Assembly (NCBI RefSeq): GCF_016509475.1 | Contig: NC_057343.1 | Span: forward strand, 205,556,001 to 205,620,000 | Source: Prionailurus bengalensis | Lineage: Eukaryota; Chordata; Mammalia; Carnivora; Felidae | DNA: 64,000 nucleotides | Reading direction: 5' to 3' | Shown here: piece after piece, positions 44,091 through 54,545 of the stretch | How positions within the stretch are numbered: the stretch's first letter is position 1 | Layout of the letters: the number at the start of each line of letters is the position of its first letter | Made by a program: the position numbers and the translations under genes | The notes under the pieces: model-generated | Seen by the model: only the letters and a program-made list of their open reading frames with translations | What the model was told of the DNA's origin: nothing | Database searches by the model: none

Positions 44091-45127
44091 TTTTTTAAAA
44101 AATGTAACACTCAGTGTAAATTTTTAAAATATAGAATAAAATATATTAAGTTCCCTTTTCTCTATTCCTTTCATCCCTCTTCCCCATCCAGAGGTAATAA
44201 ATAACCCCTCTGGGTTCTGTGTATCCTTCCAGAACTTTCTCTATGCATTTACAAATATGAACTCACACACATTCACACAGATTTTTAAAAACATAAAAAA
44301 GACAACAATCTACACATTACCTAATTTTTCTTTCACTTAATCATAGATAACAGTATAGCTGTTTCACACACATAGGCATTTGTTAAAAGTTTGGATCATT
44401 CATCTTAGAGACAACATACAAACTTCCAGGAATAATTTAGAACATTGAAGTCTCATTTATTCATTCATTATCAGTCAGAGTCCAATTAAGAGACAAAAAC
44501 AAGACATGAATTTGAACAGGGAAAGTTTAATATAACAAATTATTAGCTATAACAAGAGATAGGCTAGAAGGAGGCACACAGAACCCTGAAGAATACAGGG
44601 CTTTTGAGGGAAGAGATCTCATTACCCCTTCCCTGCCCAGCTGAGATTCAGACCTTGTTAGAGAGGGCACAGCCATGGCTCACCGAGTGGCAGGAAAATC
44701 ACTGGTCTGCCTTCCAGTTTGCAGGAGCAAGTTCTTCACAGGGAGGTGTCTCACTGGAGACACTCTGCCCCAAACTGCCCCGAGTTGGGGGTGCTGTTGG
44801 CTGTCATGTGCTCCCAGAGCCTGGTGCTGCAGAAATGATAGGGGTACACCCTGGAACCTGGAAGGAAACCCCTCTTGCTGCAATGCCTGTCCAGTGTCCT
44901 CCACTGACAAAGGTTTAACATCGTGCCTGCCCGTGAAGGAAAAATATTTAAAGGGCCCATCTTAATTCCCTGGAACTGGCCATTAAGGGTGAATTTGAAG
45001 CTGAGGGGCAGTAAATGGACAGTGGGCGCATTCCACAAACTTAATATTGACACCTGGATGCCTACTGTGGGGCAGGTGATGTGATTTTGTTTCTAACTAT
45101 TGAGTGTTTACTATTTGTCAGCCTGTT
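44091..45127. other. CCL28 intron 1, old repeat-like DNA
   Basis: Text around 44160-44400 looks like an old L1 3' region (ATTTTCTTTCACTTAATCATAG) and 44470-44600 like an ancient LTR or LINE relic; neither can be named firmly. Overlapping frames at 44604-45053 show no known protein. Confidence 0.35.
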
Positions 45128-45345
45128 TTTTTTTTTTTTAATAAATGGTTATTCATTTTTGAGAGAGAGAGAGAGAGCAATTGGGGGAGGAGCAGAGAGA
45201 GAGAAAGAGAGAGGGAGAAAGACAGAATCCCAAGCAGGCTCCGTGCTGCCAGCACAGAGCCTGACAAGGGGCTTGAACTCACGAACCATGAGACCATGAC
45301 CTGAACTGAAGTCGGACACTCAACCAACTGAACCACCAGGTGCCC
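45128..45345 (-). mobile_element. SINEC, antisense
   Basis: Poly(T), GAGAGAGAGAGAGAGCAATTG body and head ending GAACCACCAGGTGCCCC. GTCAGCCTGTT and GTCAGCTTGTT flank it. Confidence 0.92.
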
Positions 45346-45349
45346 CTGT

Positions 45350-45560
45350 CAGCTTGTTCTAAGCACTTAATGCATAAACTCAAGCAGTCGTCACAACACC
45401 CCCGTGAAGAAGGTGCTATTGCCATCCTCATATTACAGATAAAGAAACTGAAACAGAGAGAATGAAGTAACTCATCCAACATAAGCTTGTAAGTGATAAA
45501 GCCAGGAGTCGAGCCTGGTTGTTTGTCTCTGTATGCTTAACCACTGTGCAGTAATGCCTT
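45350..45560 (-). mobile_element. MIR SINE relic, antisense
   Basis: ATTACAGATAAAGAAACTGA and AAAGCCAGGAGTCGAGCCTGG are reverse-strand MIR landmarks, and TAACCACTGTGCAGTA is its head. Confidence 0.8.
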
Positions 45561-46090
45561 TCGGCATGTCCCTATGGCACAAAATTATCCTGATCCCCTT
45601 CAGGAATATTCCCTGACCGGTACAAGTGTCCATGCTGTGAGAAGCATTAGTGACCAAATGTCTTCATATGAAGGTAAAGAAAAAGCCTCATTCACTCTTT
45701 ACATTATCCCAGGGTTCCAAAAATATCTGGGAGGATTTTATTTGGGAGGATATTATTTGGGCATAGCAATCTCATGCCTCATTGCTTGGTGAGTCCTTCC
45801 CACCTCCTCGATGTTAGCAGTGGACACCTCCATTTGTGGTTATATCCACAATGTGATGTGGCTCCATTAAGGCGTGAGGTCCACTAGAATAGGGAAACGT
45901 ATCCTTAACCAAACCCATACATGTTTATTTACATATTGCTCTTCTTAAATTGTACTCACAAACTTGAGACAAACTGACAGCAGGCAAATGAATCTTATTG
46001 TTTTTATCTTTATCCTAGGAATCCTTTCCCCAACAGTGGCATAACATTTGCTTTGTTTCCACTTTACTGTGTTCTATAAAGTGTTCTTTT
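45561..46090. other. CCL28 intron 1, unassigned
   Basis: No repeat or exon recognised. Confidence 0.4.
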
Positions 46091-46307
46091 TTTTTTTTAA
46101 TTTTTTTTAATGTTTATTTTTGAGACAGAGAGAGACAGAGCATGAACGAGGCAGGGGCAGAGAGAGAGGGAGACACAGAATCGGAAGCAGGCTCCAGGCT
46201 CTGAGCCATCAGCCCAGAGCCCGACGCGGGGCTCGAACTCACGGACCGCAAGATCGTGACCTGAGCCGAAGTCGGACGCTCAACCGACTGAGCCACCCAG
46301 GCGCCCC
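46091..46307 (-). mobile_element. Young SINEC_Fc-type copy, antisense
   Basis: Perfect duplication TATAAAGTGTTCTTT at about 46076 and 46308. Head ends GAGCCACCCAGGCGCCCC, with few differences from the youngest type. Confidence 0.94.
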
Positions 46308-46351
46308 TATAAAGTGTTCTTTATACCGGTGTTTTGCAAACTGCTTTCTTT

Positions 46352-46557
46352 CTTTTTTTAATGTTTATTTTTGAGAGAGACAGAGACAGAATGTGAGTAG
46401 GGGAGGGGCAGAGAGAGCGGGAGACACAGAATCTGAAGCAGGCTCCAGGTTCTGAGCTGTCAGCACAGAACCCAACACGGGGCTCGAACTCACAAACCAT
46501 GAGATCACGACCTGAGCCAAAGTCCGACTCTTAACCGACTGACCCACACAGGCGCCC
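46352..46557 (-). mobile_element. SINEC, antisense
   Basis: T tail, GAGAGAGACAGAGACAG body and head ending GACCCACACAGGCGCCCC. GCAAACTGCTTTCT and ACAAACTGCATTTCT flank it. Confidence 0.92.
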
Positions 46558-47319
46558 CACAAACTGCATTTCTAATAAGCCGCCGAGTGATGCCATTCCT
46601 GCGGCTCTGGGAAGCACATTTTGAGTGGCAAGAGACTATACGATACATCCAAGTAAGAGAGGAGGCTGGTTCATCTCTCTGTAATAACAGAATCATTTCC
46701 TTAAAAACCAGAATCTAACTTTCACATCACAGATTTGATGTGAAGTGTTTTAGTGTTCATCTGAACAGATCTTGGGCAGGAAATCTTTAAAGCCTTGGTC
46801 CAAAATTGGATCATAGGCAGAACCAAATCAGGGACAGACAATAGTGGCAAATCACCCACCCAACTCTCTGACACTTAATACTGGAAACATTACAACAACA
46901 AAACCCCAAACCAACAGAATCGAGAGCGATAACACTTTAATAGTAAGACAAATAGTAAGACTTTTAATGAGACACTGATATCTTTAAATTATTAAATATA
47001 ATGGGGCAAGTGATTTATCATCATGAATTGACCCCTAATTACTTGAGGGTGTAGGGATGAAGTTTCTAAAAGCATTGTGTAATTTAAGGACATTTGGGAC
47101 ATAAGACCTTGACCAAACACTGATAATCTTATTTCCTAAAAAAAAAAAAAAAAAAGGAAAATAATTTTAATAGCATTATAAGCCTTAAAACAAGATAAAA
47201 TGAAATAGAAGACATGAGAGCTTAGTTCAGCTCAAGAGACATTTATTGAGCACGAATACCAGGCACTGTTCTGTGTGGTGTGGGCACACAGATACACTGA
47301 GGGAGCTCACAGTCAAAAG
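46558..47319. other. CCL28 intron 1, unassigned
   Basis: AT-rich single-copy-looking DNA with an A-run near 47139-47156; no exon. Confidence 0.4.
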
Positions 47320-47330
47320 ACATAGTCCAT

Positions 47331-47544
47331 GGGGCGCCTGAGTGGCTCAGTCGGTTAAGCAGCCGACTTGGGCTCAGGTCATGATCTCGCGGTCCATGAG
47401 TTCGAGCCCCGCGTCGGGCTCTGTGCTGACAGCTCAGAGCGGAGCCCATTTCAGATTCTGTGTCTCCCTCTCTCTGACCCTCCCCTGTTCATGCTCTGTC
47501 TCTGTCTCAAAAATAAATAAACATTAAAAAAAATTAAAAAAAAA
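47331..47544 (+). mobile_element. SINEC, sense
   Basis: Head GGGGCGCCTGAGTGGCTCAG and intact B box. ACATAGTCC lies on both sides (47320 and about 47546). Confidence 0.94.
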
Positions 47545-47948
47545 AACATAGTCCTATCAACCCTTCATTTTATACACGGTAATGACAGGAAAGCACAGGA
47601 TGTTGTGGCACCACGGACTCACATAAGGAAACAGCAAGACTGAGGGAAAGGAGACTTGATGAGGTCTTGAATTCGGGCAGTGGTAACAGGGATGAGAAGG
47701 TGGGGGACAAATCTGAGAAAAGTCACAGAGAGTAAAATATACAGAAGTTTGTGACTGGCTGTGGAGTGCCGAAGGAGGATGGCGTGACACGTGGGTTTCT
47801 GGCTTGGGTAGCAGTAAATGACCTTTCAGTGAGACAAGGAAAGGAAGGATGTTTCAGTGGTAGGAAATAATGTCTTCAGTCCGGGATTTATGGAGTTATC
47901 TAGAGCCTGTGGACTATTCGGATGTATGTTCAACAGCAGTGGATGGAC

Positions 47949-48142
47949 AGCTGGGTGTCTCAGTTGGTTGAGCATCGACTTGATTTTGGCTCAGGTCATG
48001 ATCCCAGGGTGGCGGGAGTAAGCCCTGCGTTGGGCTCTGCGCCGAGCATGGAGCCTGCTTAAGATTCTTTCTCTCTCCTTCTGCTCTTTTCCCCCACTCA
48101 TGCTCTCTCTCTCTCTCAAAAAAAAAAAAAAAAAAAAAAAAA
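47949..48142 (+). mobile_element. SINEC, sense
   Basis: Head CAGCTGGGTGTCTCAGTTGG, CT body and a pure A tail of about 24 bases. Confidence 0.9.
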
Positions 48143-48969
48143 GACAAAACACAGCAGTTGAACATACGTCAGGATTACTGGCATAAAGGGTAAAGCAGAT
48201 AAAGATATTTAAAAGTTGCCGACATAGGTAGTAATTCACAGCATGAGATGTGAATGGAAAGAAGAGTGGAAAGTCAAGGATGGAACTTTGAGGAATAACT
48301 GTTGAGGAGAGGAGGGGTTCAAGAGCAGAGAATGCAATTTCTCAGTATTAGGAGAATTAGGAGAGATGCGTATTTTGTTAATCTGGGATATGGAAAATTT
48401 CCAGGAAGGAATGGGTACCAATGTCACGTGCAGAAAGGAGGTCCTGTAAGATAACGTTAGAAAAACATCTGCTATTGGAGGTATCCTGAGGGCAGGTACC
48501 ATGACTTACTAATTTTTGTATATTTAGTGCTTAGAACAATAAAAGACACAAGGTAGGTACTACACAAATGCTTATGGAATTTTATTGACCTATCACTTTC
48601 ATTAGTAAAATGATGAGTTTATTCAAACCATTCAAACTCAAAAACGTTTGAGATAGTGTCGATATTTTCCCAAGGGAGTTTTTCCTTGACCTAACCCAAG
48701 CTAAATTTTCAGTAAAAAAACAAAATAAAGAAAGAAAACTTATCAATCCAAGGAAGGAAGGGGGGGAGGGGGGAGGATGATAAAAAGAAAACAAAAAAAT
48801 AAGGCGAATAAGTAAATTTAGCCAAAAGGTTAGTGTCACAATATTAATAGTAGAAAAGTAGAATTTAGGCAAAAACTTGCAGTAGGACTAAAGGAATTTT
48901 ACAGAAGGATAAAAAGTATCAGTTCACCAAGAAGGTACATTTAGATCTGTCATGCAGGTGCAGGGTCAA
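48143..48969. other. CCL28 intron 1, with an L2-like 3' end near 48485-48580
   Basis: GGGCAGGTACCATGACTTAC ... TGCTTAGAACAATAAAAGAC is L2-like. A G-rich tract GGGGGGAGGGGGGAGG lies near 48761. No exon. Confidence 0.4.
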
Positions 48970-48989
48970 ATTTTGTTTGTTTTTTTTTT

Positions 48990-49313
48990 TAAATTGTAGG
49001 AAGGCTGACCATTGAACACCCTAGGAGTAAGGAGCCCTACTTCACCCTCCCCTAGAGGAAAATCCCCACATAACTTTTGACTCTTCCCAAACTTGACTAA
49101 TAGCCTACCCTTGACCAGAAGCCTTACCAGTACCATAAACAGCTGATACATATTTTGTATGTGACATGTATTATATACTGTACTCTTAAAGTAAGCTAAA
49201 GAAAATGTTAAGAATACCCTAAGGAAAGTATATTTAAAGCACTGTATCAAAAAGAAATCTCTGTATAGGTGGACCCACACGGTTCAAGCCTATGTTTTCC
49301 AAGGGTCAGCTGT
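48990..49313 (-). mobile_element. Tigger-like DNA transposon relic, antisense
   Basis: The right end GGTGGACCCACACGGTTCAA ... TTTTCCAAGGGTCAGCTGTG and interior AAGTAAGCTAAAGAAAATG fit a TcMar-Tigger family element. The left end (TGACCATTGAACACC) is decayed. Confidence 0.55.
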
Positions 49314-49950
49314 GTTTTATTCATCATTTTTTTTTTTGGTATAAACTTTTGTTTTCAAAAATATTGCCTGAAAATATTATTTATCTCAATTACTGAGTTT
49401 TTTGGGCGTCCATGTAAATTTTGTCCGAGGCTACCGCTTCACTCCGATCCCGGTTGTGGTCCAGAAGGATACTTGGGTGCATCTGAAAAATATAACTCCA
49501 AGTGATATATTGCAAACGGGGACAGAATCGGAAGAAAAAAAATCTGACATAATCTCGACACCAGCGTGAGATTTTTAACATACCCACCTCGGAAACGGAC
49601 AGATCAATCAAAAAACTAAAAATTTCCCGCAGCTCTACGAAGGGCAGCGGCCGGTAGCCCTAGCCGGAGCTGGGTGCTCCGGGCCTCAGTCCGCGCCGCC
49701 CAAGCGCGGCCTCAGGACGCTGGGGGCGGAGGCTGGAGTCGCCAGCGGCCTGGGGAGGTCCCAGGCGACGCCGAGCAGGTGCCTGCAATTCCCTCGGCGG
49801 CCGCCATAAGAGGCTAGCGCTTTCGGGTGCCCGTGGCCCCTCCCCTGGGCGTGGTCCTTATTCTCCTCCGGCCGCTTCTCCGCGAACGTTCTCCTCGGCG
49901 CCGCGCGCACCACCCACGGGCTAACAGAAAAGCCGCCGGGCCTCGCCAGT

Positions 49951-49959
49951 GGCGCCAAA
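49951..49959 (-). promoter_or_regulatory. E2F-like site
   Basis: GGCGCCAAA (minus strand TTTGGCGCC) matches the E2F consensus TTTSSCGC, 14 bp from the NRF1-like site. Confidence 0.5.
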
Positions 49960-49964
49960 TCCGC

Positions 49965-49976
49965 TGCGCACGCGCA
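49965..49976. promoter_or_regulatory. NRF1-like site
   Basis: TGCGCACGCGCA, a full palindromic match to the NRF1 consensus YGCGCAYGCGCR. Such sites are rare outside promoters. Confidence 0.65.
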
Positions 49977-50299
49977 GAGGCAGGAGGAGCGGCGGGTTGT
50001 GGCTCCGGTCTGTCACAACAGGCACCACCCGCTTCTTGCTGCAGTCGCTCTCCCTCCTCCTTCTCGTCCTTGGGCTCGGGATCCGGTTCCAGCACCAAGG
50101 CTCTGGCTCTCGGCCTCTCCTGCTTCATGGCCGCCACGACCTCAGACACGTGAGCGTGACGACCGTAAAGCGCCGCGACGTCGTGCTTTTGTTTTTTTTC
50201 CCCATCTTCGGTTTTTGTTTGTTTTAGTTTCCTACGATGTTTCTTTTCCAAGTTCTTCGTTGAACGTTTTTTTTTTTCGTGCGTGTGCAAATAAATGCA

Positions 50300-51065
50300 C
50301 TTAGGCTAAATTTATAACCCACCCGTTATAATAATGAATAGCACTTACACTTTTCAAAATATTTTGTGATTTTTTTTCTTTGACCTATGAATCGAATACG
50401 TTTTTTTAGTTTCAAAACACATGATATTTGTAAGCTTATAACTATTTGGTATATTATTTAGGTTCAAGCTTTTAAACGGTTACTTCGCATAGGAACCTCC
50501 TCTTCAAACGCTATTAAGAATGAAAAAGGAGCCCTGACTGGAGATAATACTATGCAACTTTGTGATGCAGAGGAGAAAAAAACCCTTTCATTCTACCCTT
50601 AATAGGTTCTTGACTGGGGTCCCTGTAACAAAAGGCATTAAAAGGGGGAAAGCATACACATCTTTGTAAGACATGGGAGCCTTCATAAGGAAATGAAAAC
50701 CTAAAGAAGCAGTTTGAGTCAACACATAATTAAGTGGGGCAGAGTGGTAAATTGTGGAAAAGTGATAAGACGAAGGTATTTGGGCCAGGGTGGTTAGTGA
50801 CCACAAAGAGAAGAGTTAGTTTAACAGGATTTGCACAGATTTCTCTTGGCCTCAACTTCCCCGCTCACAGGGAGGGGTGAAGTGCCGCCCCCTAGTGATA
50901 AAAATGTCTCTCTTCCTCCTGGTTCAGGGAGGGCACCTTTTACTTGGGAGTTTTATCTCCTGCTTGTAGGAAAGTTAGAATGCCCTTTTTGCGTTGCTAA
51001 TTTTAAGTGGTTTTAACTTAATATGATAGAGTGGCACTTTTGGGGGTGGAGTTTTCCGAATGTCT
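50300..51065. other. CCL28 intron 1, between the CpG segment and an L1
   Basis: No repeat named. Contains the CTCF-like motif at 50882-50898. Base composition returns to intron background. Confidence 0.4.
50882..50898 (-). promoter_or_regulatory. CTCF-like motif, minus strand
   Basis: Minus strand reads TCACTAGGGGGCGGCAC, a close match to the CTCF core (CCASYAGRKGGCRS). Confidence 0.55.
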
Positions 51066-51540
51066 TTAGTGAAATTAAATTAGAAATTGTCGATGAAATG
51101 GACAGTTTCTTAGAAGACTAAGATACCAAGATTGGAGAAGATACAGGAAACCCCAAAAAAGCAAATAACTGTTAAATCAGAGTTGAACATGTTGCCCTCA
51201 AACAGACATCAGGCCTAGATGGTTTCAGAGGTTTTACCAAACATTGGAGGCACAGACAATCCACAAACTCTTCAAATAATAGAATAATAGAGACAGCTAC
51301 CCAATGCATTGTTGAGATTAATACAACCTTAATACCCAAAACATTCAAGGTTGATATCAGGGGATAAAAGTATGAGCTAATCTTGTCTATGAAAATAAAT
51401 GCAAAATTTTAAATAAGTAGAAGATCAAACTCAGAATCATATAAAAATTAATACATAATGACCAAGTATGGTTTATCCTAGGAAGGCAAGGAAGAAAATA
51501 GATTAATCCATTATATTAATTAAAAAATTTGTTTATTGAG

Positions 51541-51735
51541 GGGCGCCTGGGTGGCTCAGTCGGTTAAGTGTCTGACTTGCGATTCATGAGTTTGAGCCCT
51601 GTGTCCGGTTCTGTGCTGACAGCTCGAAGCCTGGATCCTGCTTGAGATTCTGTGTCTCCCTCTCTCTCTGTCCCTCCTCCACTCACCCTCTGTCTCTCTC
51701 TCAAAAATAAATAAACATTACAAAAAAAATTTTTT
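51541..51735 (+). mobile_element. SINEC, sense, nested in L1
   Basis: Head GGGGCGCCTGGGTGGCTCAG. AATTTGTTTATTGAG and AATTTGTGTATTGAG flank it. A few bases around the B box are missing. Confidence 0.93.
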
Positions 51736-52674
51736 TTAATTTGTGTATTGAGTTTACAATGGGTTAAGCAGTGTCTAGGCATTTAACAAAGTAATGGATT
51801 AAAGGAGAAAAGCCTTTTATTTCTATACAGGAATTGAGAAAGAAGAGATAAAAACACCTCTTTACCTAGAAAACCAAAGACTATCCACTCCAAACTCTTA
51901 CAACTAAAAAAGTTCAGCAAAGTTGCTGGATACAAGAGCAACATAAAACAATCAACAGCATTCCCACACATCAAAAATAACTAATTAGAAAACACAGTTC
52001 TTCAAAAGACCATTCACAGTAGCACAAAACCTATAAAGTACCTAGGAATAGATGTAGGATAAGATATACAACAATATTTTATTATTTTCTTCATAAAGGT
52101 CTTGAAGGACATTGAAGAAAACCTGAATAACTAGAGAGATAATTCCATATTTATGGATGGGAAAACAATATTTTTCAGATGTTAGGTCTCCCAAGATTTA
52201 GTTCTAAATTCAGCAGAATTCCAACCAAAATTTCAAAGATTTTTGCAGAACTTAACAAGCAGATTCTGAAGTTTATAAGAAGGGTAAAGGGCCAAGAACA
52301 GTCAAGACAATTTTGAAGAAGAACAAGTTGGGTGGGGAGACTTAACTGTGTTAGATATTAGGATTGATTAAAAAGTTACCTTAATTGAGACAGTGTGGAA
52401 CTGATGCAAAGACAGATAAATAGAGCAATGAAACAAGAGAAAGCTCAGAAAGAGACCTATGTGTATATGGGAACACGAAGATTTAAGGGGTGTATATGTA
52501 TCAGTGAGACTGGGTGGTTCCGCTGTGTAAAGGAAGCAATCTTGCCAACAAAAGATCCCTCTGTACCAATATAGACAAAAGAACACAATATATTATTGAG
52601 CGAGCATTAACAGATTTACAAGCCTGAAAGTGACTATGAAGTCAGAACAGAATCATGCACATTTCATACAGGAA

Positions 52675-52785
52675 ACAAGAAGGCTCCATGCTCAGTGTAG
52701 AGCCTGATGACCCATGACCCTGGGATCTTGACCTGAGCTGAAATCGAGTCAGAGCACTCGACCAACTGAGCCACCCAAGCTCCCC
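52675..52785 (-). mobile_element. SINEC head half, antisense
   Basis: Retains AGGCTCCATGCTCAGTGTAG to the head end GAGCCACCCAAGCTCCCC; the body and tail are missing. Confidence 0.82.
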
Positions 52786-53028
52786 AGGTTGGTAAAATTT
52801 TTAATGACTTTATGAAGTGTTGTTGAGAATGTGCACAAATGGAACTTTCATCCACTGCAGGTGGGAGTGTAAGTTGGTATGATCACTTTGAGAGAAATTG
52901 GTCATTATCAAATACAGTAGAAGGTGCATATTTCTTCTCTGTAGTCTTCCAATTTTAGTATATGTGCTGCCAAAGCGAGTATATCCTACAACCTAGTGAT
53001 TCCATGTGTAGGTCTATTCTCCTCAGAG

Positions 53029-53220
53029 CAGTGGTTCTCCAAGTGCGTTCCAGAATTAGTGGACTCAGCATCACCTGGGAAGTTGTTAGACATGCACATT
53101 TTTAGGCCTCATCCCAGATGTACTGAATCAGAAACCTCAGGTGGGGGAGGGATTGACAGCAATCTGGTCTAAAAAACCTTCCAGATGATTCTGGTGCACG
53201 TTTAATTTTGAGAACCACTG
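53029..53220 (+). mobile_element. MER5-type (hAT) DNA transposon, complete ends
   Basis: CAGTGGTTCTCCAAG at the left and TTGAGAACCACTG at the right are inverted terminal repeats. CCTCAGAG and CCTTAGAG are the 8-bp duplication (7 of 8). Confidence 0.92.
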
Positions 53221-53289
53221 CCTTAGAGGAATTCTCATACAAGCCCCAGGGAGACATAGAAGACCAAGCAAAGCTTAACTTAGTGGTTT

Positions 53290-53510
53290 TAAAAAGTGTC
53301 AGGCTATCTGGATTCCAATTCCAGCCCCACCATTTTTTGGCCCTTTAATCTGGAGAAAGTGATGTAGCTTTTCTGTTAGTAACCCATCTATGAGATGGAG
53401 GTAAATCTAGTACCTTCTGCATATAGTTGCTGTGCATGAATTAATTCACATATGGCAGTGGCTGACACAGAGTAAGCACTCAACAAATGTAGCCTCTTAT
53501 TATCATTAGG
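53290..53510 (+). mobile_element. MIR SINE relic
   Basis: AGGCTATCTGGATTCCAATTC ... GACACAGAGTAAGCACTCAA in MIR order. Confidence 0.75.
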
Positions 53511-53679
53511 ATATTTATTGCAGCCTTGCTTGTTATCAGTAAAGTATTGGGAAAAGATTTCTTAAAAATAAGGCTGAAAACAAACATGGAGAAGGATTAA
53601 AATTGGTAAAATCTTGAATGGGGTGTATAGGTGTTGTATCATTCTTTGTACTTTTCTGTGTTGAATATTTTGATTTTGT

Positions 53680-53874
53680 TTTTTATTTATTTTTGAGAGA
53701 GAGAAGGGTAGGGGCAGAGAGAAAGGGAGACAGAGAATCCAAAGCAGGCTCCAGTGCAGAGCCCAACACAGGGCTTAAACTCACTAATCCCTTGTGGGGT
53801 TCAAACTCATGAACCATGAGACTGTCACCTGAGCTGAAGTCAGGCGCTTAACCGACTGAGCCACCCAGGCACCT
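53680..53874 (-). mobile_element. SINEC, antisense, with partly duplicated B-box region
   Basis: Head ends GAGCCACCCAGGCACCTC. The segment GGGCTTAAACTCACTAATC is followed by GGGGTTCAAACTCATGAACC, two versions of the same part. Confidence 0.9.
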
Positions 53875-54005
53875 CTCTCTATGTTGAGTATTTTGGAAGC
53901 AAAGGAGGAGAGCAGAGGGTGTCATCAGTTCTCTCTCCACACTTAGATTTCCACAGAAGATTGTTAAAGTAAATCATGATGTCTTCATTAAAAATATTTC
54001 CATAG

Positions 54006-54208
54006 GGGCACCTGAGTGGCTCAGTCAGTTAAGCCTCTGACTGGCTGAGGTCATGATCTCACGATTTGTGAATTCTAGCCCCACATTGGCCTCTGCTCTG
54101 ACAGCGAATAGCCTGCTTTGGATCCTCTGTGTCCCTTTCTCTGCTCCTCCCCAGCTTGCTCTCTCTCTCTCTCTCTTTCTCAAAAATAACTGAACATTAA
54201 AAAAAAAG
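54006..54208 (+). mobile_element. SINEC, sense
   Basis: Head GGGGCACCTGAGTGGCTCAG, CT body and AAAAATAACTGAACATTAAA tail. Confidence 0.91.
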
Positions 54209-54364
54209 TGTCCTCGAGATTACTGAACTTGTGTTTTTGGCATATTCCTCTTACAATTTGCACTCACAATGTATAATTTCACCAAATTTGAATATATTCT
54301 ATCTTTCCCCACATTTGTGCCTTTATACTCATTGTCTCCTCCACATCTACTGCTCTATTCAAAC

Positions 54365-54545
54365 TCTCCATCTTTCAAGTCCCCAGCTCAAATGCTACCT
54401 CCTTGATAAAGATGTACGTGGATCTCTGTTATAATTTTCTTTTCTGCCTGTGAATGCAGGACACTCATTCTATTTCTCACGTAGCCCTTGCCACATTCTG
54501 CCTTATGTTAGAAGTGTTTCCCCCCCTACTTAGTCTCACACTTCT
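54365..54545 (+). mobile_element. L2 LINE relic
   Basis: CAGCTCAAATGCTACCTCCT ... CCTTGCCACATTCTGCCTTA is L2 3'-region text. Confidence 0.55.

Larger units (their letters stand above)
49620..50200 (+). promoter_or_regulatory. CpG-rich, promoter-like segment inside CCL28 intron 1
   Basis: GC content and CpG density rise abruptly to CpG-island level and fall again at about 50200, in the middle of an AT-rich intron. The segment has an NRF1-type site, an E2F-type site and GC-rich boxes. On the plus strand a frame ending ATG GCC GCC ACG... (ATG at 50127) stops at a good donor, CAGACAC|GTGAGC (50150). On the minus strand an ATG (49806-49808 region) starts MAAAEGIAG. No repeat family is recognised in it. 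It may be an alternative promoter, the start of an unannotated RNA on either strand, or an enhancer-like CpG island. No downstream exon can be tied to it from this window. Confidence 0.6.
51066..53020 (+). mobile_element. Old L1 ORF2 3' part, sense, with nested SINEs
   Basis: Sense L1 ORF2 text with broken frames (CATCAGGCCTAGATGGTTTC, ATTAATACAACCTTAATACC, TTGCTGGATACAAGAGCAAC, AACTTTCATCCACTGCAGGT). SINEs interrupt it at 51541 and 52675. Confidence 0.82.

Noticed and set aside
49814..50290. 158-codon minus-strand Lys/Arg-rich frame in the CpG-rich segment
   Set aside because: Composition follows from CpG-rich and poly(T) sequence; no domain is recognised. Kept only as part of the promoter-like finding.
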